From positions 1,183,564 to 1,247,563 of the forward strand of contig NZ_CP085324.1 in assembly GCF_020614395.1 (NCBI RefSeq): a stretch of DNA of 64,000 bases. Direction: 5' to 3'. Source of the DNA: Salarchaeum japonicum. GTDB lineage: Archaea > Halobacteriota > Halobacteria > Halobacteriales > Halobacteriaceae. This document shows positions 51,126 to 59,206 of this stretch, in pieces. The notes under the pieces were generated by a model. The model searched no databases. It was given only the letters and a program-made list of their open reading frames with translations, and was not told where the DNA came from. Each line of letters starts with the position of its first letter. Positions within the stretch are counted from its first letter, which is position 1. The position numbers and the translations under genes are program-made.

Positions 51126-51878
51126 ATGGACTTCGCGCCAGCGGTCTCGTTCTCCGATGTCGCCGGCGGCGCGCTCGTGCTCGTCGGCCTGGTCGTGCTC
51201 GCGGTCAGCGCCCGGTACGTCTGGCGGGCGTCCGTCGTCGTTCGCGCGCCGGCGGTCGCGGCGCTCGACGACGCCGCGGAGGGAGCGGTCGTTCGGCTCA
51301 CGGGAACCGTCGAGGAACCCGTGAATGACGCGGTCGTCGCGCCGTTCAGCGGCCGGGAGTGCGTCGCGCTCCGCGTCGAAATCGAGGAGCGCCGACTCAG
51401 CGTGCTGTACGTCCTCCCGTGGTACGTGACGGTGTACGAGGCGACCGCGGCGGTTCCGTTCACGCTCGCGGCGGGCCGCGCGTCGGTTCGGGTCGCGGAG
51501 CCGACGCGGACGGTGCAGGCCGACACGACCATCGTCGCGCGCGCCGGCCCCGGAGAGTCGCCCTCGGACGATATCTCGGCGTTCGAGCGGGACGCGGACG
51601 GCGTGTCGGCGTCGTCGTGGTGGCGGTCGCCGCCGCGCGTCCTCCGCCCGGTGTTCCGCGCGGTCTCCATCGGGACGCGGCGCTACACCGAACAGCGCAT
51701 CGCGCCCGGCGACGAGGCGACCGTGGTCGGCCGCGTTCGGGACGGCACGCTCGACTCGCTCGTCCTCTCCGACCGCGGGCCGCGCGCGACCGTGGTTCGG
51801 ATGGCGCGAACGGCCGTCGGCGGCGTCTGCGTCGGTCTCGCCGGGCTCGCAGTGGGGGGATTCCTCCTGCTCGGGTAG
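51126..51878 (+). CDS. GIDE-like membrane protein of unknown function
   Basis: 250 aa. An N-terminal hydrophobic span (VAGGALVLVGLVVLAVSARYVW) and a C-terminal one (TAVGGVCVGLAGLAVGGFLLLG) flank a soluble region. EGAVVRLTGTVEEPVNDAVVAPFSGRECVALRVEIEE resembles the GIDE domain of eukaryotic mitochondrial E3 ligases (MULAN), a beta-rich module found in several prokaryotic membrane proteins. No RING domain is present. The distant similarity is the basis of the name; function unknown. It follows the lipoprotein gene after 43 nt and may share its transcript. Confidence 0.7.
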   Translation: MDFAPAVSFSDVAGGALVLVGLVVLAVSARYVWRASVVVRAPAVAALDDAAEGAVVRLTGTVEEPVNDAVVAPFSGRECVALRVEIEERRLSVLYVLPWYVTVYEATAAVPFTLAAGRASVRVAEPTRTVQADTTIVARAGPGESPSDDISAFERDADGVSASSWWRSPPRVLRPVFRAVSIGTRRYTEQRIAPGDEATVVGRVRDGTLDSLVLSDRGPRATVVRMARTAVGGVCVGLAGLAVGGFLLLG

Positions 51879-52087
51879 GCAATTCATCGACACTGCGCGT
51901 GTGTGGAGTGCGTTTCGAGGCGGAGAGCTAGCTACTGGGCGTACTGTAGAGGGAGAGGGGGAGGCTGTGCTCTAGACTGACGCGGGTCGGGGACCGGAGT
52001 GGAAAACGAACGCTGTTGTATCCGGCAACAGATAAAGCGTTAGCTTTCCAGTTACAAATAACGGAAGGAATAGTATAAGTCTAGGGG
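51879..52087. other. AT-rich intergenic boundary region
   Basis: 209 nt without a gene. The last 80 nt (52008-52087) are much richer in A and T than the surroundings and contain a small inverted repeat CTGTTG-N7-CAACAG near 52013. Three CTAG sites occur (51930, 51972, 52081), a tetramer otherwise mostly confined to stop codons here. It may mark the edge of the peptide-utilisation block. Confidence 0.4.
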
Positions 52088-52810
52088 TCAGCGCAGCGCG
52101 TCGATGTCGGACGCGTCCACTGGTGGGTACGACCGGTCGCTTTGCGTGATGCCGTGGCGCGCCCACGTTGTTGCCTGTTCGAGCGCGATGGTCGCCGGGT
52201 CCAGGAACGGCACGTCGAGGCGCTCCGCGACGACCTCGTGTTGCTGTGCGAACGAGAGGGTCATACACCCGGGGAACAGCGCATCCGCGCCGTCCTCCCG
52301 CACCGCGCGCGCACCGGTGTCCACCATCCGCTCCGCGAGCGCCGTGGACTCGTGGTCGATGTCCTCGACGGGCGCGTCGACCGACCGAACGCCTGCGCAC
52401 CGATCCGCAAGCCCGAGCGCGTGCAGTTGCTCGCGGCACATCGGGACGGTGCGGTCGAGGACGGTGAGCCAGCCGAACCGGTCGGCGACCTGCGCGGCGG
52501 TGTGAACCGTCGCTTCCGCCGGGCCAACGACCGGAATCGGCACCAGCTCGCGGAGCGGTCGCAGGCCGGTGTCGCCGAAGCAGCCGACGACGATGGCGTC
52601 GTACTCGGACTCGATAGCGCGCGCCCGACTGAGGGTTCCGGGGACGCTCAGGGCGTCGTCGACCGTGGACTCGATGCTCGACGGGCCGTCCGGGGAGGCG
52701 TTGACGACCGTGACCGAAGCGCGCGTCAGATCGTTTGCGATGCGCTCGCGGCGCGCTCGCTCGTCCGCCGCGAACCCGCTCCCGGGGACGAGATACGCGA
52801 TATCCACCAT
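52088..52810 (-). CDS. Asp/Glu/hydantoin racemase family protein
   Basis: 240 aa. Two catalytic-type Cys are visible, in AIVVGCFGDTGL and in LFPGCMTLSFAQQ, the cofactor-independent racemase pair. VPGSGFAADERARRERIANDLTRASV and GFAADE opening match hydantoin racemase-like proteins (Asp_Glu_race). VPIPVVGPAEATVHTAAQ is the conserved loop. It shares one base with the M28 peptidase stop (TAATG), so it is co-expressed. It would racemise or epimerise an amino acid or hydantoin derived from peptides; the substrate is inferred from context only. Confidence 0.88.
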   Translation of the reverse strand: MVDIAYLVPGSGFAADERARRERIANDLTRASVTVVNASPDGPSSIESTVDDALSVPGTLSRARAIESEYDAIVVGCFGDTGLRPLRELVPIPVVGPAEATVHTAAQVADRFGWLTVLDRTVPMCREQLHALGLADRCAGVRSVDAPVEDIDHESTALAERMVDTGARAVREDGADALFPGCMTLSFAQQHEVVAERLDVPFLDPATIALEQATTWARHGITQSDRSYPPVDASDIDALR

Positions 52811-54576
52811 TAGAGGAGTCGGCGGGCGCGGCGCACCTCGGCGACGACCGCGTTCTGTTCGCGCTTCAACTGGGTCTGTAGGAACTTCACGTCGTCGCCC
52901 TCCAGCGCTTCGAACTTCGCGGCGGGCGCGAGCCGCGGCACGGGCTGGCGGCCGACCGCGGGATCCTGCTCGAACTGGCCCTCGGAGACGAGGTTCACGC
53001 GCGTCAGGATGCGCGACAGCTGTTTGATCGTCTCGTTCGCCTTCGCGGCGGACACGTCGCCGGTCTCGACAGCGTCGTAGAACGCGTCGAGGTCGGTTTC
53101 GAGCGACTCGAGCGATTCGATAGCGGGCGAGAAATCGAAGTGGTCGCCGGCGTCCTCGTCGTAGCCCTCCACGGCGTCACGGATGGCGGCGGCGTTACGC
53201 GTGTGGTCGAACGGCAGCACGTCCGCGTTCAGGACGCGCGCGACGCTCACCGCGTACAGCCGGATGTCGCGGACGAGTTCGTCCTCTCCGGCCTTGTCGA
53301 GCGTGTCAGTGGAGACGTGCCAGGCGTCCGAGTTCCCGCCACAGCCCCCGACTTCGTGGAACCCGCGCTCCTCGCGTTCCGCGGTCGGGATGTTCGAGGA
53401 CAGCATGAAAAATCCCGTGATGCCGAGGTTGTCGAACGAGTAGTCGCCCGCGCGGTGCGGGAAGTGCTCCTCGTACGGCGCGCCCGTCACGTCGTCGATG
53501 GCGTCCCCGACGAGCCCGTGCGCCTCGGGCGTCCAGCACGACATGTCCGTGTAGTCGGTCGCGTCCTTCGCGCCCGGACTGTCCATGTTCACCTGCGCGA
53601 CGCAGTTCTCGTCGAGTTCGTGCGCGAACTCGTCCGCGTACCACGTTGACCCCGCGTACCGGCCCGTCGAGTGTGCGGGCCACCACGCGATGCGGATGTC
53701 TCGGTCGAGGTCGTCGCTGTGCTCCTCGAAGACGCGCGCGAGTTCGAGGAGTCCCGCATCACCTGTCGCGTTGTCCGTGATTCCGACGTACCACGAGTCG
53801 TAGTGTCCGTGCAGGAGGACGAAATCGTCGCTCTCGCTGTTCCCGCCCTCGATGCGCGCCTCGACGAGCGGGCACTCCATCCAGTCCGTCGTGAGGTCGG
53901 TCTCGATTTCGAGTTCGAGCCCCTCCTCTGCGAGCGCCCAGTCCTTCAGCGTCTCGCCGTCCGGGTTGTTCACGTTGACCACGGGAATACCGGGAATCTT
54001 CTCCTTCTCGTCGAGCCGCGGCGCGCCACCCCAGACGGGCGTTGCGATGCCGTTGTGCGGTTCGCGGTCGTGTTCGTGGATTGCGACGACGCCGATGGCG
54101 CCCTTGTCTTCGAGGATGCTGGTCGCGCGAATCGAGAGGCTTCCCGCGGCGGTGAGCGCTATCTTCCCGGAGAGGTCGCCCACGTCCGCGAACGCGCCCT
54201 CGCCCGCCGCGCCCTCGGAGAGCAGTCCGCTCTCGACCTCGCCGACGTACTCGACCTCGCCCTGCACGGTCGTGGACTCGGAGAAGGAGACGGTCTTCAC
54301 CGGCCCGGGTTCGAACTCCTTGTTCAGCGTACGAATATCCGCGTCGTGTGGTTGGCTGATGTAGAGTTCGGGGTCGTAGCGGCTCGCGTCCACGTCGAAC
54401 GCATCGAGCCGGTCGAGGATGTACTCGGCGGCCTCGACCTCCTCCGCGGTACCGGAGAGGCGGTTGAGGTCGGCGAACTCTTCGAGGAGGGCCCACGATT
54501 CGTCGACGGAGATGTCGTCCACGAGCGACCGTTCGAAGTCGCTAAGCGCTTCACTATCCGCGATAGTCTGACTCAT
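52810..54576 (-). CDS. M28-family metallopeptidase
   Basis: 588 aa. A PA-domain-like insert lies near residues 100-210 (LSGKIALTAAGSLSIRATSI). The zinc-binding region has LHGHYDSWYVGITDNATGDAG (His and bridging Asp), IRIAWWPAHSTGRYAGSTWY and a late FHEVGGCGGNSDAWHVSTDTLDK. MSQTIADSEALSDFER at 54576 is the start; upstream frame is unrelated. A helical tail (residues 490-588) is unusual. No signal peptide, so probably cytoplasmic. Acts with the ABC importer of the same block. Confidence 0.9.
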   Translation of the reverse strand: MSQTIADSEALSDFERSLVDDISVDESWALLEEFADLNRLSGTAEEVEAAEYILDRLDAFDVDASRYDPELYISQPHDADIRTLNKEFEPGPVKTVSFSESTTVQGEVEYVGEVESGLLSEGAAGEGAFADVGDLSGKIALTAAGSLSIRATSILEDKGAIGVVAIHEHDREPHNGIATPVWGGAPRLDEKEKIPGIPVVNVNNPDGETLKDWALAEEGLELEIETDLTTDWMECPLVEARIEGGNSESDDFVLLHGHYDSWYVGITDNATGDAGLLELARVFEEHSDDLDRDIRIAWWPAHSTGRYAGSTWYADEFAHELDENCVAQVNMDSPGAKDATDYTDMSCWTPEAHGLVGDAIDDVTGAPYEEHFPHRAGDYSFDNLGITGFFMLSSNIPTAEREERGFHEVGGCGGNSDAWHVSTDTLDKAGEDELVRDIRLYAVSVARVLNADVLPFDHTRNAAAIRDAVEGYDEDAGDHFDFSPAIESLESLETDLDAFYDAVETGDVSAAKANETIKQLSRILTRVNLVSEGQFEQDPAVGRQPVPRLAPAAKFEALEGDDVKFLQTQLKREQNAVVAEVRRARRLL

Positions 54577-54695
54577 CCGCTTGAGACTCTCACACCCACC
54601 CGCAAAAGCGTTCGCCTTGCGGTAGCCCACCACGCGCGCCGGGGTCGCCGCTGCGCCGAAACCGGCGGCGAGACCGGGTTGTGACAGAACCAACG

Positions 54696-54703
54696 CTTAT
54701 ACT
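54696..54703 (+). promoter_or_regulatory. TATA-like box for the small membrane gene
   Basis: CTTATACT centred about 29 nt before ATG 54728. It lies in the divergent gap with the M28 gene. Confidence 0.6.
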
Positions 54704-54727
54704 GCCGGGGGAGAAACCCAGTCTCGT

Positions 54728-54952
54728 ATGCCTGCGACAGAGTCACAGAACCGTATCACGGACACCGGACAGGCGGGCTTCTTGCTCCTCCTCTCCGTGA
54801 GTTGCGTCGTGTTCGCCGTCGGCATCTCGATAACCCTCCTCGGGCTGACGACGCCCTACCTCATCTCGCTCACCGACAAAATTGCCGTCGTCGCCGTCGG
54901 CATCGCGGCGATACTCGGCGGTGCGACCGGCGCCTACACCGCGCTGTCGTAG
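54728..54952 (+). CDS. Small two-span membrane protein
   Basis: 74 aa. Two hydrophobic segments: FLLLLSVSCVVFAVGISITLLGL and IAVVAVGIAAILGGATGAYTAL, joined by a short polar turn. It is the only plus-strand gene in the peptide block, with a good TATA box. Its end overlaps the fused ATPase gene by 19 nt. No family recognised; the first 17 residues are polar (MPATESQNRITDTGQAG). Confidence 0.75.
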   Translation: MPATESQNRITDTGQAGFLLLLSVSCVVFAVGISITLLGLTTPYLISLTDKIAVVAVGIAAILGGATGAYTALS

Positions 54953-57255
54953 AGGTGACAGGCGACGTAGACACCATCTACTTCTCGATACTCGGGTGAC
55001 GCGATCTCGCACTCGCTCGTGAACGTCTCCGCGAGCGTCGCCGCCGCTGCCTCCCGGTCGTCGTTCGACAGGGCCGCGAGCGCCGACTCGACCGCCGACT
55101 CCGCCGCCGCGTCCGCGAACCCACCCGAGAAGTACGCGTCCCGAAGCGCCGCGGCGTCGCTCTCGCCGTCCGCGGAGATGACGCTCCGAACGCTGTCGGA
55201 CTCGACGTCCTGCCGGAGATCCATGACCTCGCGGAACCGCTCCTGCGCGATATCAAGATTCTCGGGCGGAATCACGTCGGGACAGCGCGTGTGGAACCGA
55301 CAGCCCGACGGCGGGTCGCGGGCGGACGGCGTCTCGCCCGAGATGTCAGCGCCCGTGCGCTCGACCGTCGGATCCGGAACGGGCACGGAGTTGACGAGCG
55401 CGCGCGTGTAGGGATGCTTGGGGTCGTCGACGAGATCCGCGGTGTCGCCGAGTTCGACGAACTCCCCGAGGTACATCACTCCGGTGCGGTCGCAGATGTT
55501 CCGCACGAGACTGATGTCGTGACTGATGACGCCGTACGTCAGGTCGTGCTCCGCGCCGAGGCGTTCCATCAGGTCGAGGACGTTCGCGCGAATGCTCACG
55601 TCGAGCATCGACACCGGCTCGTCCGCGAGCACGAACTCGGGGTCGATGACGAGCGCGCGAGCGATGGCGACGCGCTGCCGCTCACCGCCCGAGAGCTGGT
55701 CGGGGAACCGCTGGAGGTACTCTTCAGCGGGCGACAGCCCGACTTCCTCCAGCGTCTCCCGGGCGCGATCGACGCGCGCCGAGTACGACGACTCGTCCCC
55801 GAGCAGACTGATGGGTTCGAGGAGCGTCTGCTGAATCGTCAACCGAGGGTTCAGACTCTCGAACGGATCCTGGAAGATGACCTGGGCGTCCCGCCGGAAT
55901 TCGGACTCGTTCCGCCGGCTCAGCGACCCGAGGTCGCGGCCGTCGAACGATATCGTCCCGTCGGTCGGTTCGAGGAGCTTCAACAGGAGGCGGCCGAGCG
56001 TGCTTTTCCCGCTCCCGGATTCCCCGACGATGCCGAACATCTCCCCGCGGTTGATGGTGAACTCGACGTCGTCCACCGCCCGGACGGGGGTGGGTTCGCG
56101 GCCGAGCAGCGTGTCCACGAGCCCCTGGTCGTTGTCGAAGTACTTCCGCAGGCCGTCAACTTCAACCAGCGGTTCGTCCGTCGGCGTGCGCGTCGCCTCC
56201 GCGGACGTTCCGCCCCACGTCTCGGGTTTCGCCGCCTCTTCGCGGATGCGGTCGATGTCGTCGACGTAGTGACACCGCGAGACGTGGCCGGCGTCACCCG
56301 GCGCGTCGTGCGCCTCGGGGTGCGCGCTCGCGCAGTCTTCGGTTGCGAACGGACAGCGCTCGCGGAACACACACCCCGACGGCGGGTTCGTGAGGTCGGG
56401 CGCGGATCCGGGGATAGCGACGAGGTCGCGGTCCGGGTCGTCCACGCTCGGGAACGAGTTCTTCAACCCGAGCGTGTACGGGTTCGCCGGGTTCGTGAAC
56501 ACGTCTTCCGCGGTGCCGCGTTCCATCAGTTCGCCCGCGTACATCACGGCCACATCATCGCAGATTTCGGCCATCACGCCGATGTCGTGACTGATGACGA
56601 CGATGCTCAGGTCGAACTCGTCCTGGATGGACGCGAGCTCTTCGAGGATTTCGTCCTGGACGACAACGTCGAGCGCGGTCGTCGGTTCGTCCGCGATGAT
56701 GACGTCGGGGTCGCAGGAGATAGCCATCGCGATGACCGCGCGCTGCAGCATTCCACCCGAAAACTCGTGCGGGTAGTCGTCGAGCCGCCCCGGATCGAGT
56801 CCGAGCCGGTCGAAGAGGTCGCGCGCGTGCGCCATCGCTTCCTCGGCCGTGCGGTCAGTGTGGAGCTGCACGACGTCCACGATCTGTTTTCCGACCGTCG
56901 TCACCGGGTTCAGGGAGTTCATCACGTTCTGGGGGATGGTTGCGACCTCCGACCACCGCACGCCCCGGAGTTCCGCCTCCGGGAGGCTGGTGAGGTCGCG
57001 GCCGTTCAGGCGAACGCTCCCGCTCGTGATCTCTCCGTTGTCGTCCAGCAGGCCGACGAGCGACCGGACGGCCGTCGTCTTCCCGCAGCCGGACTCGCCG
57101 ACGACGCCGAACGTCTCGCCGCGCTCGACGGTGAAACTCACGTCGCGCACGGCCTGCACGTCCGGGCCGTCGTCCATCCGGTACGTCACCGAGAGGTCTT
57201 CGACTTCGAGGAGGTGTTCCGATTCTGGTTCGCGTGCGTCGACTGTCGTGCTCAT
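54934..57255 (-). CDS. Dpp/Opp importer ATPase, two ATPase domains fused
   Basis: 773 aa. Domain 1 (about 15-330): Walker A GESGCGKTT, signature FSGGMLQRAV, Walker B VIIADEPTTALD, and an oligopeptide-type C-terminal Cys motif (GCVFRERCPFATEDC...CHYVDD). Domain 2 (about 365-770): GESGSGKST, LSGGERQRV, FVLADEPVSMLD, and again GCRFHTRCP...VACHLYD, here with a roughly 100-residue helical insert before the last Cys. It is the DppD-DppF pair in one chain. Stop overlaps the small membrane gene; 4-nt overlap with the permease upstream. Powers peptide import. Confidence 0.94.
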   Translation of the reverse strand: MSTTVDAREPESEHLLEVEDLSVTYRMDDGPDVQAVRDVSFTVERGETFGVVGESGCGKTTAVRSLVGLLDDNGEITSGSVRLNGRDLTSLPEAELRGVRWSEVATIPQNVMNSLNPVTTVGKQIVDVVQLHTDRTAEEAMAHARDLFDRLGLDPGRLDDYPHEFSGGMLQRAVIAMAISCDPDVIIADEPTTALDVVVQDEILEELASIQDEFDLSIVVISHDIGVMAEICDDVAVMYAGELMERGTAEDVFTNPANPYTLGLKNSFPSVDDPDRDLVAIPGSAPDLTNPPSGCVFRERCPFATEDCASAHPEAHDAPGDAGHVSRCHYVDDIDRIREEAAKPETWGGTSAEATRTPTDEPLVEVDGLRKYFDNDQGLVDTLLGREPTPVRAVDDVEFTINRGEMFGIVGESGSGKSTLGRLLLKLLEPTDGTISFDGRDLGSLSRRNESEFRRDAQVIFQDPFESLNPRLTIQQTLLEPISLLGDESSYSARVDRARETLEEVGLSPAEEYLQRFPDQLSGGERQRVAIARALVIDPEFVLADEPVSMLDVSIRANVLDLMERLGAEHDLTYGVISHDISLVRNICDRTGVMYLGEFVELGDTADLVDDPKHPYTRALVNSVPVPDPTVERTGADISGETPSARDPPSGCRFHTRCPDVIPPENLDIAQERFREVMDLRQDVESDSVRSVISADGESDAAALRDAYFSGGFADAAAESAVESALAALSNDDREAAAATLAETFTSECEIASPEYREVDGVYVACHLYDSAV

Positions 57256-58193
57256 GACTGACTACCCGGATTCATGACGTCTTCGAGACTGTACCCGACG
57301 AAGTAGAACGACGCGGCGAGCAACGCGATCATCAGGCCGGGCGGAATCAACCACCACCACGCCGTGTAGACGTAGCCCTCGACCTGAATCCACTGCAGCA
57401 TCACGCCCCACGAGATGTTCGTGAAGTCGCTGAACCCGAGGAACGCGAGGCTCGCCTGCGTCAGAATCGCGAACGCAGCGTCCTGTGCGAGGTAGACGAA
57501 CGACAGCGGCAGCACGTTCGGGATGATGTGCCGGAACATGATGCGGAAGTCGCTCGCCCCGCTCGCGCGCGCCGCCTCCACGAACGGCCGCTCGGAGAGC
57601 GACAACACCTGGCCGCGGATGACGATGGCGTTGTTCAGCCAGGACTTCACGACGATGGCGAGGATGATGTTCGTCGTCGACATCCCGCGAACGAACACGA
57701 GGACGATGACGAGCGGCAGGAACGGGAGCGCGTACAGGATGTCCACGACGCGCTGGATGCCCTCGTCAATCCACGTGTTCGCGTAGTAGCCGCTGATGAT
57801 ACCGAGCGGCACGCCGACGAGCGAGGATAGCAGGCCGGCCGCGAGCCCGATGAAGAGCGCGGTCCGACTCCCGTACACGAGCTGCGTGAAGATGCCGTGT
57901 CCGAGGCTGTCCGTGCCGAGCGGCGCGAAGAACGGATCGCCGAACGCGGGCGGGTGGGGAAGCGACGCCATCTGTTCGAACGTCGCTCCGTCGCCGTACG
58001 CCCGCCATTCGAGGCTGTGCGGCGCGATATACGGCGCGAACACCGACATCAGGATGATGACGGTGAGGATGACGAGTCCGATGAGGCCAACGGGGGACTC
58101 CGTGAACTGCCCCCACGTTCGCTTGAACCCGATCTTCCACGGTTTCAGGCGGTCGCGGAGCTGGTCCATCCGGGAGTAGTCCTTCGCCGCCAT
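57252..58193 (-). CDS. Dipeptide/oligopeptide ABC permease (DppC-type)
   Basis: 313 aa. An N-terminal polar stretch (LRDRLKPWKIGFKRTWGQF) is followed by six spans. PPAFGDPFFAPLGTDSLGHGIFTQLVYGSRTALFIGL is the DppC hallmark and VEAARASGASDFRIMFRHIIPNVLP the EAA loop. MAAKDYSRMDQ at 58193 overlaps the previous stop by one base (TGATG on the minus strand). Second membrane subunit of the peptide importer. Confidence 0.94.
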   Translation of the reverse strand: MAAKDYSRMDQLRDRLKPWKIGFKRTWGQFTESPVGLIGLVILTVIILMSVFAPYIAPHSLEWRAYGDGATFEQMASLPHPPAFGDPFFAPLGTDSLGHGIFTQLVYGSRTALFIGLAAGLLSSLVGVPLGIISGYYANTWIDEGIQRVVDILYALPFLPLVIVLVFVRGMSTTNIILAIVVKSWLNNAIVIRGQVLSLSERPFVEAARASGASDFRIMFRHIIPNVLPLSFVYLAQDAAFAILTQASLAFLGFSDFTNISWGVMLQWIQVEGYVYTAWWWLIPPGLMIALLAASFYFVGYSLEDVMNPGSQS

Positions 58194-59179
58194 CAGTCGC
58201 TGCCTCCGAATTCGATGCGTGGGTCGATCATTGTATAGACGATATCAGTGAGGAACCGCAGGACGACGATGAGCACGCCGAGAACGTAGAACGCGGCGAG
58301 CGCCGTCGGCAGGTCCTTCGCGAGCACGGAGTCCACGAGGAGTTTCCCGAGACCGGGCCACGAGAACACCGTCTCGACGATGACGCTCCCGTCTATCATA
58401 AACGCGATACCGATTATCGCCTGCGTGACGACGGGAATGAGGGCGTTCCGTGCGCCGAACCGCGTCATCACGGTCGACTCGGGGTAGCCCTGTGCGCGCG
58501 CGAAGTCGATGTAGTCCGCGTTCACCACGTCCTGCATCGTCGTCCGCATCACGAGCATCGGCCCCGCCCAGCCGATGAGCGCGAGCGCGAGCACCGGGAG
58601 CGTGAGGTGGAGGACGAGGTTGACGACCGCGTCCACCCAGCCGAACTGTGACGCGAACGGCGGGAGCATGTGTCCGGACGGCAAGAGGTTGAGCTGGTAC
58701 GAGAACACCCAGAGCAGTATCCAGCCGAGCCAGAAGAACGGGATGCTGTACAGCGTCAAGCCCGCCATGAACCCGCCGAGGTCGGTCTTGCTCCCGCGCT
58801 TCCACCCGAAGTACGTCCCGAGAATCGTCCCCAGGCTGTACTGGAGGACGAACGCGGGGACGAACAGGATGAGCGTCGGGAACAACCGATCCAGGATGCG
58901 TTCGCTCACGGGTTCGAGGCTGGTGACCGAGTACCCGAAGTCGAACACGAGGTAGTTCGTGATGAACTGCACGTACTGCTCCCAGAGCGGCGCGTTCAGG
59001 CCGAAGCGTTGTTCGAGGTTCTGAATCTGTTCCGCCGTCATACTCGGCCCGACCAACTGATCCACGGGACTGCCCGGCATCGCGTGGAGGAGGACGAACA
59101 GGAGCGTCGCGATCGCGTAGAGAGTGACGGCACTAATCCCGAGACGCCGGAGGATGTACCGTCCAGTTATCCGTGCCAT
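58193..59179 (-). CDS. Dipeptide/oligopeptide ABC permease (DppB-type)
   Basis: 328 aa, six spans. The DppB opening YILRRLGISAVTLYAIATLLFVLLHAMPGSPVDQL and the EAA loop FARAQGYPESTVMTRFGARNALIPVV are clear. It follows the binding-protein gene by 27 nt on the same strand. First membrane subunit of the importer. MARITGRYILRR at 59179 is the natural start. Confidence 0.94.
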   Translation of the reverse strand: MARITGRYILRRLGISAVTLYAIATLLFVLLHAMPGSPVDQLVGPSMTAEQIQNLEQRFGLNAPLWEQYVQFITNYLVFDFGYSVTSLEPVSERILDRLFPTLILFVPAFVLQYSLGTILGTYFGWKRGSKTDLGGFMAGLTLYSIPFFWLGWILLWVFSYQLNLLPSGHMLPPFASQFGWVDAVVNLVLHLTLPVLALALIGWAGPMLVMRTTMQDVVNADYIDFARAQGYPESTVMTRFGARNALIPVVTQAIIGIAFMIDGSVIVETVFSWPGLGKLLVDSVLAKDLPTALAAFYVLGVLIVVLRFLTDIVYTMIDPRIEFGGSD

Positions 59180-59206
59180 ATCGTGTGTCGCGTGAGAGTG
59201 GGTGTG

